This document shows, piece by piece, positions 27,585 to 35,760 of a stretch of 64,000 nt of DNA. The DNA comes from an uncultured Parabacteroides sp. (lineage in GTDB: Bacteria; Bacteroidota; Bacteroidia; Bacteroidales; Tannerellaceae): the NCBI GenBank assembly GCA_949289155.1, contig CASEMX010000018.1, forward strand, positions 1 to 64,000, written 5' to 3'. The notes beneath the pieces were generated by a model. That model worked only from the letters and a program-made list of their open reading frames with translations, was not told the origin of the DNA and did not search any database. Position 1 is the first letter of the stretch. Every line of letters begins with the position of its first letter. Position numbers and translations under genes: made by a program.

Positions 27585-28874
27585 ATGAGGATGATGCGTT
27601 ATTTGTCGCTGTGTGCTGCGTTTTTCCTGTCCCTCTCCGTGATGGCGCAGGAATCGTTCGATTCGCTGTTCGAACGGAAGAGTTTGCGGATAGATTTTAC
27701 GTTGAGCGGGAATGCCGACGGGCAGTCGGCGGCTATCGAGCAGCTGCGCGAGGAGCCGGCATGGGGCGGGCCGCTTGTCAATTTGGTGGACAAGTTCCAC
27801 TACGGAGGGTATTATGTCCATATTTATGATAAGGCCAGCGGCGAGCTGATTTATTCGAAGGGCTTCAATACGCTGTTCGAGGAATGGCTTACGACCGACC
27901 AAGCGCGTACCGAGACGCAGGCGTGGACCAACAGCATTTCCGTGCCTTTCCCGAAGCGGGAGATTGTATTCGAATTGCAGGCACGCGACCGGAAGGATAT
28001 GCAGCTCCGCCCGTTGCTCCGGATGGATATCCAACCGAACAGCATCTACATCGACCGGGGTGCGCTGAAGGAAAATCCGGTGACGCGCCTCCTCGATAAT
28101 GGCGATTCGAACGGGAAGGTCGATTTAGTGTTCCTCGCTGAGGGTTATACGGCGGACGAACAGGATAAATTTGTCGCCGATGCCCGCCGGTTCATGGAGG
28201 CGCTCTTTCGGACTGCCCCCTTTACGGAGCATAAGGCGGATTTCAACGTCTGGGCGGTCGGTGCGTGCTCCGAGGAGTCCGGAACGGATATTTCCGGCGA
28301 GGGCATCTTCAAGAACACGGCGCTGAACAGCGGATTCTATACCTTCGGCATCGACCGCTATCTGACTACGCGCGACATGCGCTCTATCCGCAATGCCATC
28401 TGGAATGTTCCTGCCGATGCCGTCTTCATCCTGATTAATAGCGAGAAATATGGCGGCGGCGGAATGTATAACTTCTATGCCTGCGGGACGGCGGACCATC
28501 CCAAGACGCCGGTGGTCTTCACGCACGAGCTGGGGCATAGCTTCGCCGGCCTTGCGGACGAGTATTTCTCTTCCGAAGTGGCTTACAATGACTTCTATAA
28601 CCTCTCGGTCGAGCCGTGGGAGCCGAACATCACCACGCTGGTGGACTTCGGCTCGAAGTGGAAGGAGTTGCTTCCTGAGGGGACGCCGGTCCCGACGCCG
28701 ACCGACCCCGCTTATACCGACAAATGCGGCGTCTTCGAGGGGGGAGGCTATGTGGCGAAGGGCATTTACCGCCCGATGGACCACTGCATGATGCGCGATT
28801 ATGCCCCCTTCTGCCCTGCCTGCTCGCGCGCTATCGTCCGAATGATAAATTACTATTGCGACCGGGAATATTAA
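27585..28874 (+). CDS. Secreted M64-family metallopeptidase
   Basis: The 429-residue protein has a signal peptide ending near VMAQE (residue 22) and a zinc-protease motif HELGHSFAGLADEY with H314, E315, H318 and a downstream Asp325. The N-terminal part (VHIYDKASGELIYSKGFNTLFEEW, VDLVFLAEGYTADEQDKF) and the YACGTADH segment fit the M64 (IgA-protease-like) family, which is widespread in gut Bacteroides. Its natural substrate is unknown. The start lies 7 bp after lutC, so it is probably carried on the lactate transcript. A strong terminator follows. Confidence 0.9.
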   Translation: MRMMRYLSLCAAFFLSLSVMAQESFDSLFERKSLRIDFTLSGNADGQSAAIEQLREEPAWGGPLVNLVDKFHYGGYYVHIYDKASGELIYSKGFNTLFEEWLTTDQARTETQAWTNSISVPFPKREIVFELQARDRKDMQLRPLLRMDIQPNSIYIDRGALKENPVTRLLDNGDSNGKVDLVFLAEGYTADEQDKFVADARRFMEALFRTAPFTEHKADFNVWAVGACSEESGTDISGEGIFKNTALNSGFYTFGIDRYLTTRDMRSIRNAIWNVPADAVFILINSEKYGGGGMYNFYACGTADHPKTPVVFTHELGHSFAGLADEYFSSEVAYNDFYNLSVEPWEPNITTLVDFGSKWKELLPEGTPVPTPTDPAYTDKCGVFEGGGYVAKGIYRPMDHCMMRDYAPFCPACSRAIVRMINYYCDREY

Positions 28875-28913
28875 TCCTCGGCAGACGCAACGACACGCAT
28901 AGTTGACCCATTG

Positions 28914-28969
28914 AAGGGCTGGAAAGGATTCCCGACACGCATCGGGACCCCTTTCCAGCCCTTTTTTTT
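28914..28969 (+). terminator. Strong intrinsic terminator after the M64 gene
   Basis: AAGGGCTGGAAAGG (28914-28927) is perfectly complementary to CCTTTCCAGCCCTT (28950-28963), with an inner CCCG/CGGG pair and a T-tract of eight. The last T bases are also the first bases of repeat island R4. Confidence 0.9.
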
Positions 28970-29336
28970 GTTCCCGGCCGTGCGTTTGGACAAAAATTCA
29001 GTTGCAGTTTTGTTCCCGACCGTGCGTTTGGACAAAAAATCAGTTGCAGTTTTGTTCCCAGCCGTGCGGTTGAACAAAAAATCAGTTGCAGTTTTGTTCC
29101 CGGCCGTGCGGTTAAACAAAAAATCAGTTGCAGTTTTGTTCCCCGTCGTGCGGTTGAACAAAAAATCAGTTGCAGTTTTGTTCCCCGCCGTGCGGTTGAA
29201 CAAAAAATCAGTTGCATTTTTGTTCCCGACCGTGCGTTTGGACAAAAATTCAGTTGCATTTTTGTTCCCGACCGTGCGTTTGGACAAAAAATCAGTTGCA
29301 ATTTTGTTCCTGACCGTGCGGTTGGACAAAAATTCA
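28968..29336. repeat. Repeat island R4: nine 42-bp tandem units
   Basis: Units begin with TTGTTCC at 28968, 29010, 29052, 29094, 29136, 29178, 29220, 29262 and 29304, exactly 42 bp each. A GAACAA or GGACAA complement of TTGTTC lies 18-20 bp into each unit and encloses a small CCGTGCGG dyad. Frames stay open on both strands and read as 14-residue repeats, but neither has a gene-like start or non-repeat core. It lies in a convergent gap, beginning inside the terminator of the M64 gene. Confidence 0.95.
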
Positions 29337-29443
29337 GCTGAAAAATTGACGCCGACAGTTGCTGGCATCAATTTTTCATCCGAAAATACTTCAAAGTAGC
29401 CCTTGGGGAGGAGGGAAATGGGCGTCGGAGTCCTGCGGAAGAG

Positions 29444-31732
29444 TCAATGCACGCTGAATTTTATCGTCCGCGTACCAAATACCCCGATATAGAGGCCGGC
29501 GGAGAGCGGAATCGTCTGCCTGCCCTGCTTCAGCGTCACGGTCCGCACCCATTTTCCAGAAAGGGAGTAGATGCGGAGGTTGCCCGGCATAGCGGACGTC
29601 ACCTCGACCTGTCCATTGCCGCCGCGACACAGAAAGGGCGTGCCGGCTATCGGCTCAAGCGCGGTAATTGACGGCGTGTCGGAATAGACTTTCACGTCAT
29701 CGATGGCTGCCAGGCCGTTTACCATCGCACCTTCGAAGGCCATCTGGAAGCGTGCGCTGCCATCGGGCAGTTTCAGCTGCTCCAGCGCCCAATCGATTTG
29801 CACTTCCGACAGCGTGGCGAGGCATTGCCAGTCAGCCGCATCCGCCGGTCGGTAGAGTACCCGTATCGTGCCGTGCGCGTCGAACGCTTCGCGGTTGACA
29901 TACCGGAACGTCAGCACCTTTTCGCCTGCCGGAGATGCCGCGGCAATCATAGGCGATACGGCGGTGGAGGTAGTCGGTGGAATCAACCGCTTATCCATAT
30001 TCAACAGGAGATAATGCTGCCCCTCGAACGCCACGGGCAATGCAGGTTTAAACAGCGAAGCTTGGCCCTTCTCCCACGGCATATTGCCTGCCGATTGAAT
30101 CAGCTCCCACTCCGGTTCGTCCGGTTCGAATCCGGCAGAGAAGATGACCGTCTGCTCTGCCAGCGGCTTTTCTTCGACGACTTGGAATGCACAACTGCCA
30201 TCCTCCTCTTGGCGGATACCGGTGATGCCGAAACGGGAGGGTGCGCCATCTGCCGCGCGTGCCGCCGGGATGCTCCACACCGTAAATTCATCTGCCGAAT
30301 GGCGGTCAGAGAAGGGACACTGGGGGGTGTTGACATTTCCGTATGAATCGGGGAGCTGCTCCGGCACAGCGTAACCGGAAGCGGCACAGACCGGGTAGCA
30401 GGTCTGAGGGTAGGCGGCATTGATGGTGTTGGTTTCAGTGCGCTGCCCGATAGCGGGAAGGATATGGTAAACCAACAGGCCGTAACCCGGCAGTGCGGCA
30501 TCGAATCCTATCTGTTGGCGGTTCTCCAAAAGGAAATAATCCCCTTCGGTTTCCGTGTTCAGGCGGTAAATCCGGTTCTCTTCTACCGACGGAGGCAGGA
30601 GGATGTCCCCTTCACGGTCCAATTCCTCACAAACGCTCCATCCGAAGGCGAGTTTAAGGTAAGGATTCAGGTGCGCCGGCGAGATGCCGTCGTTATTCCA
30701 ATTGCCGGAGCCCATCAAATCCCATTGCCCGGTTCCGCTGTATTCCCCGCCGGCTTGGTAATCGGTGTCGTAGAAGTCCGGAGCTCCGAAGGAATGGCAA
30801 ATCTCATGGCAATGGACGCCGATACGCGAGATGTCCTCTCCGGAATTTCCACGCAGCTCCGGCGCACAGGAATAGCCCGTTATCTGCAGGTTTTCCATGC
30901 GCACCGGCTCACTGAACCGTGCCTCGTGCGACCAAATCGCATCAGCCGGCGCTCCCGCCTCCTCTCCGTGCCCGGCGAACAGGATGTGGATGTTATTCAG
31001 GACGCCATCTTGGTCAGTATCATACGCCGCGAGGTCTATCAGACTGGCAGCATAATCCAAAGCCTCCATGAATAGGGCAGAGGGATTGCTGTCCTGTCCT
31101 TCGCGATTGTTCCCGCCATAATATTGCCGCTCCCGCGAAGCCGTAAAGGGGCCCAAAATATCGCATGTCAGGTCTAATTGCCCGTAGGAGTTCTCCCGGA
31201 AGTAGTCTTTCACACTGCCTTGCGCTCCGTCCGCTTGGTAATTGGGCTGGTTGAACAGTGCTTCGAATTCGGCTTTCGATTTCACGAACGGACGGTCTTG
31301 ATATTGCATCAAGATGACCAGCGTACGCTGTTCTCCCACGACAGGCGCGTAAGCCGGAAGGCTCCGATAGGTATGTGCGGCAGAACGAAGCGCCGGACTC
31401 GATGGAATCTGCAGTTGTTTGGGGGTCTGTTGAAGGAAAGCGAGAAGTTCACGGCTCCGCACGGCAGATAATTTCCATCGGGAGGGGACAGGATTCCCAT
31501 CCGGGGCAATCTCGGCATAGGTCCATGCGCCCAGACTATCGCGCAGCAGGGTATATCCATCCTCGGTGACGGCCCATTTGCAAAATTCATCCCCTTTCAG
31601 CTGCAGGTTGACGAACGAACCGTCGGCACAGCGGTAACGGATGAATCCCGGATAGGCAGGAACGGCATGGATAGCTGCGTGGAAGAGTATCGTGATAGCG
31701 AAGAATATGAGTTTGATTCGTCTCATGGCCAT
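29444..31732 (-). CDS. Secreted M6-family metalloprotease with T9SS-like C-terminal domain
   Basis: The 762-residue protein has a signal peptide (residues 1-25, FFAITILFHAAIHA), the M6 (immune inhibitor A-like) catalytic domain with HEICHSFGAPDFYD (H309, E310, H313), and the preceding MQYQDRPF and KDYFRENSYGQ segments. A jelly-roll-like region follows, and the last about 75 residues (GNLRIYSLSGKWVRTVTLKQG...AGLYIGVFG) resemble a type IX secretion C-terminal sorting domain. It should be secreted or surface-attached if a type IX system exists in this genome; many Bacteroidales carry such tails without it. The substrate is unknown. Confidence 0.9.
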   Translation of the reverse strand: MAMRRIKLIFFAITILFHAAIHAVPAYPGFIRYRCADGSFVNLQLKGDEFCKWAVTEDGYTLLRDSLGAWTYAEIAPDGNPVPSRWKLSAVRSRELLAFLQQTPKQLQIPSSPALRSAAHTYRSLPAYAPVVGEQRTLVILMQYQDRPFVKSKAEFEALFNQPNYQADGAQGSVKDYFRENSYGQLDLTCDILGPFTASRERQYYGGNNREGQDSNPSALFMEALDYAASLIDLAAYDTDQDGVLNNIHILFAGHGEEAGAPADAIWSHEARFSEPVRMENLQITGYSCAPELRGNSGEDISRIGVHCHEICHSFGAPDFYDTDYQAGGEYSGTGQWDLMGSGNWNNDGISPAHLNPYLKLAFGWSVCEELDREGDILLPPSVEENRIYRLNTETEGDYFLLENRQQIGFDAALPGYGLLVYHILPAIGQRTETNTINAAYPQTCYPVCAASGYAVPEQLPDSYGNVNTPQCPFSDRHSADEFTVWSIPAARAADGAPSRFGITGIRQEEDGSCAFQVVEEKPLAEQTVIFSAGFEPDEPEWELIQSAGNMPWEKGQASLFKPALPVAFEGQHYLLLNMDKRLIPPTTSTAVSPMIAAASPAGEKVLTFRYVNREAFDAHGTIRVLYRPADAADWQCLATLSEVQIDWALEQLKLPDGSARFQMAFEGAMVNGLAAIDDVKVYSDTPSITALEPIAGTPFLCRGGNGQVEVTSAMPGNLRIYSLSGKWVRTVTLKQGRQTIPLSAGLYIGVFGTRTIKFSVH

Positions 31733-31745
31733 ATTTGTCTAATTA

Positions 31746-31794
31746 AAAAAGCCGTTTCTTCAAGGATTATCCTTTTTGTCAGAAACAGCTTTTT
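31746..31794 (-). terminator. Hairpin terminator after the small lipoprotein gene
   Basis: AAAAAGCcGTTTCT and AGAAACaGCTTTTT pair with an inner AAGGAT/ATCCTT stem. On the reverse strand a T-rich end follows, 31 bases after the lipoprotein stop and just upstream of the M6 start, so it separates these two genes. Confidence 0.75.
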
Positions 31795-31824
31795 CCCGTT
31801 TTTATAGTACAAGGTCTCTCTTGC

Positions 31825-32178
31825 TTACCCTTTCTTCAATACATAAGTACTGTTTCCTTGTGTTAGCATAAGTGTATTACCGGTGCGTTGAACAGAGAAA
31901 ATATTGACAACGCTCGAATCGATGAACCAAAGCTGCAACGTTCTGTCAGCCGGCGTATAGGTATATTCGAAGTTTTGGGTTCCTGCTTGGGTGGACAATA
32001 CGCCTGTACCATCGTTGCGGAATTCAAACGAGACGGAGGAGTCACTCGATTCATACCATAAACCGATAATCGAACTCTCGTCCACCATCGTTTCATCATC
32101 ATCGCTGCAAGCAGAGAAGCTAAGCGACAGGACCATCGCTAAAACCATTGTGAAAAAATAAGTAAATCTTGTCTTCAT
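31825..32178 (-). CDS. Small lipocalin-like lipoprotein
   Basis: The 117-residue protein starts MKTRFTYFFTMVLAMVLSLS and has a lipobox FSAC followed by the acidic SDDDE run often seen on surface-exposed Bacteroidetes lipoproteins. The remaining 85 residues alternate polar and hydrophobic residues as in a small beta-barrel (IIGLWYESSDSSVSFEFRNDGTGVL), matching the lipocalin-like or DUF4923-type folds. The function is unknown. It is divergent from the histidine kinase gene and shares an upstream region with it, so the two-component system may control it. Confidence 0.8.
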   Translation of the reverse strand: MKTRFTYFFTMVLAMVLSLSFSACSDDDETMVDESSIIGLWYESSDSSVSFEFRNDGTGVLSTQAGTQNFEYTYTPADRTLQLWFIDSSVVNIFSVQRTGNTLMLTQGNSTYVLKKG

Positions 32179-32221
32179 ACTTTTGATTATTTAGAGATTA
32201 TTAATGACTATGAATTTGTGA

Positions 32222-32229
32222 CAAAGGTA
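32222..32229 (-). promoter_or_regulatory. Bacteroides-type -7 element TACCTTTG (small lipoprotein)
   Basis: On the reverse strand an exact TAnnTTTG match lies 43 bp before the lipoprotein ATG at 32178. Confidence 0.7.
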
Positions 32230-32400
32230 GAAGCGGAAGAATCGAAAGGAAAATGATAAAACATGAGAATCGAGCTATTTCTCATTTAGACACGGTTAAA
32301 AGGATGAAAAATAGGACTATCTTGTCTGCTTTCTTTTATCATTGCGTTTACATCAAGGGAAGTTTTGGGGAGGAAAGGTAGGCCGTACCATATTATTTAT

Positions 32401-32408
32401 TACATTTG
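32401..32408 (+). promoter_or_regulatory. Bacteroides-type -7 element TACATTTG (histidine kinase)
   Basis: A TAnnTTTG match lies 43 bp before the ATG at 32452. It is downstream of an in-frame ATG at 32365, which is therefore unlikely to be the start. Confidence 0.65.
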
Positions 32409-32451
32409 TGCAGAATGGAAAACTTTTTTAAATTGTACTAAGTTTTATATT

Positions 32452-34509
32452 ATGAAAAGAAAACAGGTTTGGTTGCTTCTTTCAGTCGTATTATGTACGT
32501 TTGCTTTTTCTTGCCGAAAACAGGTTGCGGCTCCTTATGATATTAATTTCCTTCCAGAGGGCGATTCGGTTTATCTCAATGCACAGGAGAATCTGTATGT
32601 CAATCCGCTTCTATCGCGCAAGATGCTGAAGGAGGCATTGGACACGCGGCAGGTAAAGGATAGCATAGATTGGTATATATTGTACAGCCTTTATATCAAG
32701 ACCTATTTGGTGACTTCGGAATTCGATTCGATTATTCCGCTTTGCCGGAAGACAGAGCAGTTTTGTGCGCGTCAAGAGCAACTGACGCCTTACCATTATT
32801 ATCTATTGACGGATGTGAATAATAATATCGGGAACCGGTATGCCATTATCAGCCAGAATGATTCTGCCCTTAAATATTTCAAGCAGATGCTGTTTTATGG
32901 TGAGAAGACGCATAACCGCAAGGTGAAGAAGTCGGCTTATACGAACTTGGCGGATATATATGTGCGTAGCGGTCATTATGATTTGGGTGCATGGAATTAT
33001 TGCCAAGCGCTTTATATCGCGGATTCGTTAGGATTGCCGGAGTTCGAGGTCAATGATATTTATACCGGACTGGGGCAAACTTATATGGAGCTACGTGACT
33101 TTGAGTTGTCGCACTATTATTATGATTTGGCTTATAAACTGTTCGACCAAATGGATTTGAATCGGAAGTTCGTTTATCTGACGAACTATGGGAATGTCTA
33201 TTATTTCGAAAAGGATTATTCACATGCCTTCGAACTTTTCAAGAAGGCATACCAATTGGTCTCTTCTTCTCCTGAATATGCCTATGCCCAGAATCTCTGC
33301 CGTTTGAATATGGGGGAATGCTATTTGCTTCTTGGTGAGTTGGATTCTGCCCGTGTCAATCTGAATGAATGCTATTCTTACTTTAAGGAGATAGGGAATA
33401 CTTCCGGACTGTATCACGCCGAGACCCAGCTGTTTGAATTGGCTTTGCAGAGCGGGAATTTAGGAATGGCAGCCCAACAGTTGCACTCCATCACCGATAA
33501 TCTGTATGCGGAACCGACGCTGGTAGGTATCCGGAAGCGTTATTTGCAGCATTATTATGAAGAGACGGGGAATTACCGCAAGGCATACCAATATCTGAAA
33601 GAGAATACAGCGATGGACGATTCGATTCGGAATGACCAAGTCCGGATGCGCGTAAAGGAAACCGAATTGCGCTATCAGCAAGATACCACATTGATGAAGC
33701 AGCGTCTTTTCATTCAGGAGCAACAGAGCAGCATGAAATCGTTGGAGCTGAGCGTTTATATCTGGGTGTTGGTCTGTGTGTTGCTATTTATCAGTGTCCT
33801 GTTCGTTTACTTTTATCAGAAGAAGCAACGCGCCTTGCTGATGGCGGAAACAAGGAATAAGATTATCACGCTTCGTATGGAGAATATCCGGAACCGTGTC
33901 TCTCCGCATTTTATATTCAATGCCCTGAACCGGGTGATGAGCCATTATAAGGAATCGGATAGCAACTATAAGGAGTTGTATAACTTAATCAAGATTATGC
34001 GCCTAAACCTTCGTTTGACCGAGAAGCTGAGCATCACTCTCGCAGAAGAGATAGATTTTGTGCGGACCTATCTGGCATTGGAGCAGGAACGCTTCGATGA
34101 TTCGCTCCATGTATCTATCTTAATTGACGAAGGCATTGACCCGGAGAAGGTGGAGCTCCCTTCGATGATGATACAGATACCGGTCGAGAATGCCCTGAAG
34201 CATGGATTGCGGCAGAAGGCGGGCGAGAAGCTATTGGCGATATCCGTCGTGCGGCAATCCGATAGCATTGTGATTCGTATCGAAGACAATGGTGTAGGCT
34301 TCCGGGTGCAGGCAGGGAATCAGGATTTGCAAAGTACCGGCACAGGGCTGCGTGTCTTGAATCAGACTATCCAGTTATTGAATGCCCGGAATGCCGAGGC
34401 GATTACTTTGCGGGTCGAGAAGAGCCCGCAAGGCACAGACGAGTATCCCGGTTGCTTGGTTGAAGTTACTTTGCCGGACCATTATTCTTATTTTTTGCCT
34501 GAGAAATAA
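32452..34509 (+). CDS. TPR-containing LytS-type sensor histidine kinase
   Basis: The 685-residue membrane kinase begins MKRKQVWLLLSVVLCTFAFSC, a lipoprotein-like signal. Residues 60-400 form helical tetratricopeptide-like repeats in the periplasm. One membrane helix (VYIWVLVCVLLFISVLFVYF) lies near residue 435, then a His_kinase domain with the phospho-acceptor H486 in SPHFIFNALN and a C-terminal ATPase lobe (VENALKHG, IEDNGVGF, GTGLRVLN). This TPR sensor design is typical of Bacteroidetes; the signal is unknown. The regulator partner starts 123 bp downstream. The track-like upstream start at 32365 is rejected because it precedes the promoter. Confidence 0.92.
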   Translation: MKRKQVWLLLSVVLCTFAFSCRKQVAAPYDINFLPEGDSVYLNAQENLYVNPLLSRKMLKEALDTRQVKDSIDWYILYSLYIKTYLVTSEFDSIIPLCRKTEQFCARQEQLTPYHYYLLTDVNNNIGNRYAIISQNDSALKYFKQMLFYGEKTHNRKVKKSAYTNLADIYVRSGHYDLGAWNYCQALYIADSLGLPEFEVNDIYTGLGQTYMELRDFELSHYYYDLAYKLFDQMDLNRKFVYLTNYGNVYYFEKDYSHAFELFKKAYQLVSSSPEYAYAQNLCRLNMGECYLLLGELDSARVNLNECYSYFKEIGNTSGLYHAETQLFELALQSGNLGMAAQQLHSITDNLYAEPTLVGIRKRYLQHYYEETGNYRKAYQYLKENTAMDDSIRNDQVRMRVKETELRYQQDTTLMKQRLFIQEQQSSMKSLELSVYIWVLVCVLLFISVLFVYFYQKKQRALLMAETRNKIITLRMENIRNRVSPHFIFNALNRVMSHYKESDSNYKELYNLIKIMRLNLRLTEKLSITLAEEIDFVRTYLALEQERFDDSLHVSILIDEGIDPEKVELPSMMIQIPVENALKHGLRQKAGEKLLAISVVRQSDSIVIRIEDNGVGFRVQAGNQDLQSTGTGLRVLNQTIQLLNARNAEAITLRVEKSPQGTDEYPGCLVEVTLPDHYSYFLPEK

Positions 34510-34632
34510 ATCCGTTTAACCCTTATTTGTTCCCGAATAATCTGTAAAAAGAGGCAAATGTCCCCAATTAGGAGGAAACAAGGGCATGTTACTTCTTCAA
34601 TAATGGCTAAATTTGTGAAAAAGTGGTAAGAT

Positions 34633-35406
34633 ATGAAGAACGAATATAAAGTAGTAATTATTGACGACGACGAATTGGCGGTAGATAATTTGGTATTTGA
34701 ATTGAAGATGTTTCCGCATTTCAGTATAGAAGGGAATGCCAAGAATGCGGCGAGCGGAAGGAAACTTATCTTCAAGGCAATGCCGGATTTGCTTTTCCTC
34801 GATGTGGAACTGCCGGATATGCAGGGCTCGGAATTACTGAATCTGATTCGGAATGAGATTACATGGAATATGCAAATTATCTTCTATACGGCTTATAACA
34901 AATATATGCTCGACGCAATACGCGGAGCGGCTTTCGATTATCTGCTGAAGCCGATAGATAAGACTGAACTCTCGAAGATGCTGAAGCGCTTTGTGGAGAA
35001 AGCCGAAGAGCAACGGATGCAGCCCATTCCTTTCCACGTCCAGTTGCGGAGCCTTTTGCCTTTGGAGCAGACCATTATCATTCCTTCTCCGACGAACGAC
35101 CTGCAGTTCCTCCGTCCGGAGAATGTCGGTTTCTTCAAGTATAATTCCGCCCGGAAGCAGTGGGAGGCTTATCTGAACAATGTATCTACGCCGGCAGCCA
35201 TCCGGAAGAATATCTCTGCGGAACAGATATTGGAGAGCTCGCCCTCTTTCGTCCAGATTCACCAGTCCTATATCATCAATATCAATTACCTGATTATGAT
35301 AAAGGACAAGAAGTGCGTCTTCTATCCGCCGTTCGACCATATCCGCGACCTTCAGATATCCAAGCTTTATCTGAAGAAGTTGCAAGACCGATTCCTCATG
35401 CTTTAA
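34633..35406 (+). CDS. LytTR-family response regulator
   Basis: This 257-residue regulator has a receiver domain (residues 1-120) with the acidic pair D11-D12, phospho-acceptor D57 in LLFLDVELPD and K106 in LLKPID. A C-terminal LytTR DNA-binding domain follows (about 150-257, with FVQIHQSYIININYL). It pairs with the histidine kinase just upstream. LytTR proteins bind tandem direct repeats near -40; a divergent target could be the small lipoprotein gene. Confidence 0.93.
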   Translation: MKNEYKVVIIDDDELAVDNLVFELKMFPHFSIEGNAKNAASGRKLIFKAMPDLLFLDVELPDMQGSELLNLIRNEITWNMQIIFYTAYNKYMLDAIRGAAFDYLLKPIDKTELSKMLKRFVEKAEEQRMQPIPFHVQLRSLLPLEQTIIIPSPTNDLQFLRPENVGFFKYNSARKQWEAYLNNVSTPAAIRKNISAEQILESSPSFVQIHQSYIININYLIMIKDKKCVFYPPFDHIRDLQISKLYLKKLQDRFLML

Positions 35407-35476
35407 TCCTCATAATCGAAAGGGTACGGGCAAGCTCAGGCTCCCGTACCCTTGTTTGTTTTATCCCCGAGGACTC

Positions 35477-35760
35477 CCGTCTTTATACCTCGAAGAAAAG
35501 TTGGTTCCCTGCCGGTGGAAAGTTTGCCGCCTCGGGAGGAAAAGTTTTTTTCTTGCCGTTGGGAAGTTAAAACGCCGGTGTGGTTTCTATAAACGCCTGT
35601 GGCGTTTTTACAATTGCCACTGTCGTTTTTATAAACGCCACAGGCGTTTTAAGAATTCTCCCCGAAGAAAGCAACTTTTCCTGCCGGGCTTTTAAACTTT
35701 TCTTCGGCAGGAAACAAACTTTTCTTCGGGGGGCAACGGAGCGTTTCTCCGGGGGAATTA
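35477..35760. repeat. Intergenic tract R9: 21-bp hairpin repeats and degenerate AACTTTTC repeats
   Basis: Four 21-bp units at 35568, 35589, 35610 and 35631 alternate around AAACGCC...GGCGTTT; units 2 and 4 are hairpins (AAACGCC-tgt-GGCGTTT and AAACGCC-aca-GGCGTTT). On both sides lie degenerate copies of AACTTTTCTTCGGCAGG in both orientations. The unit length is exactly half of 42. The tract fills most of a convergent gap of about 350 bp, and I see no gene in it. Confidence 0.85.

Noticed and set aside
28871..29399. Opposing frames of about 160 residues across R4 as genes
   Set aside because: Both strands are open simultaneously because of the 42-bp unit, and one frame crosses a strong terminator.
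32365..32451. Upstream start for the histidine kinase
   Set aside because: The -7 box lies at 32401 and the residues before MKRKQVW do not form a signal peptide.
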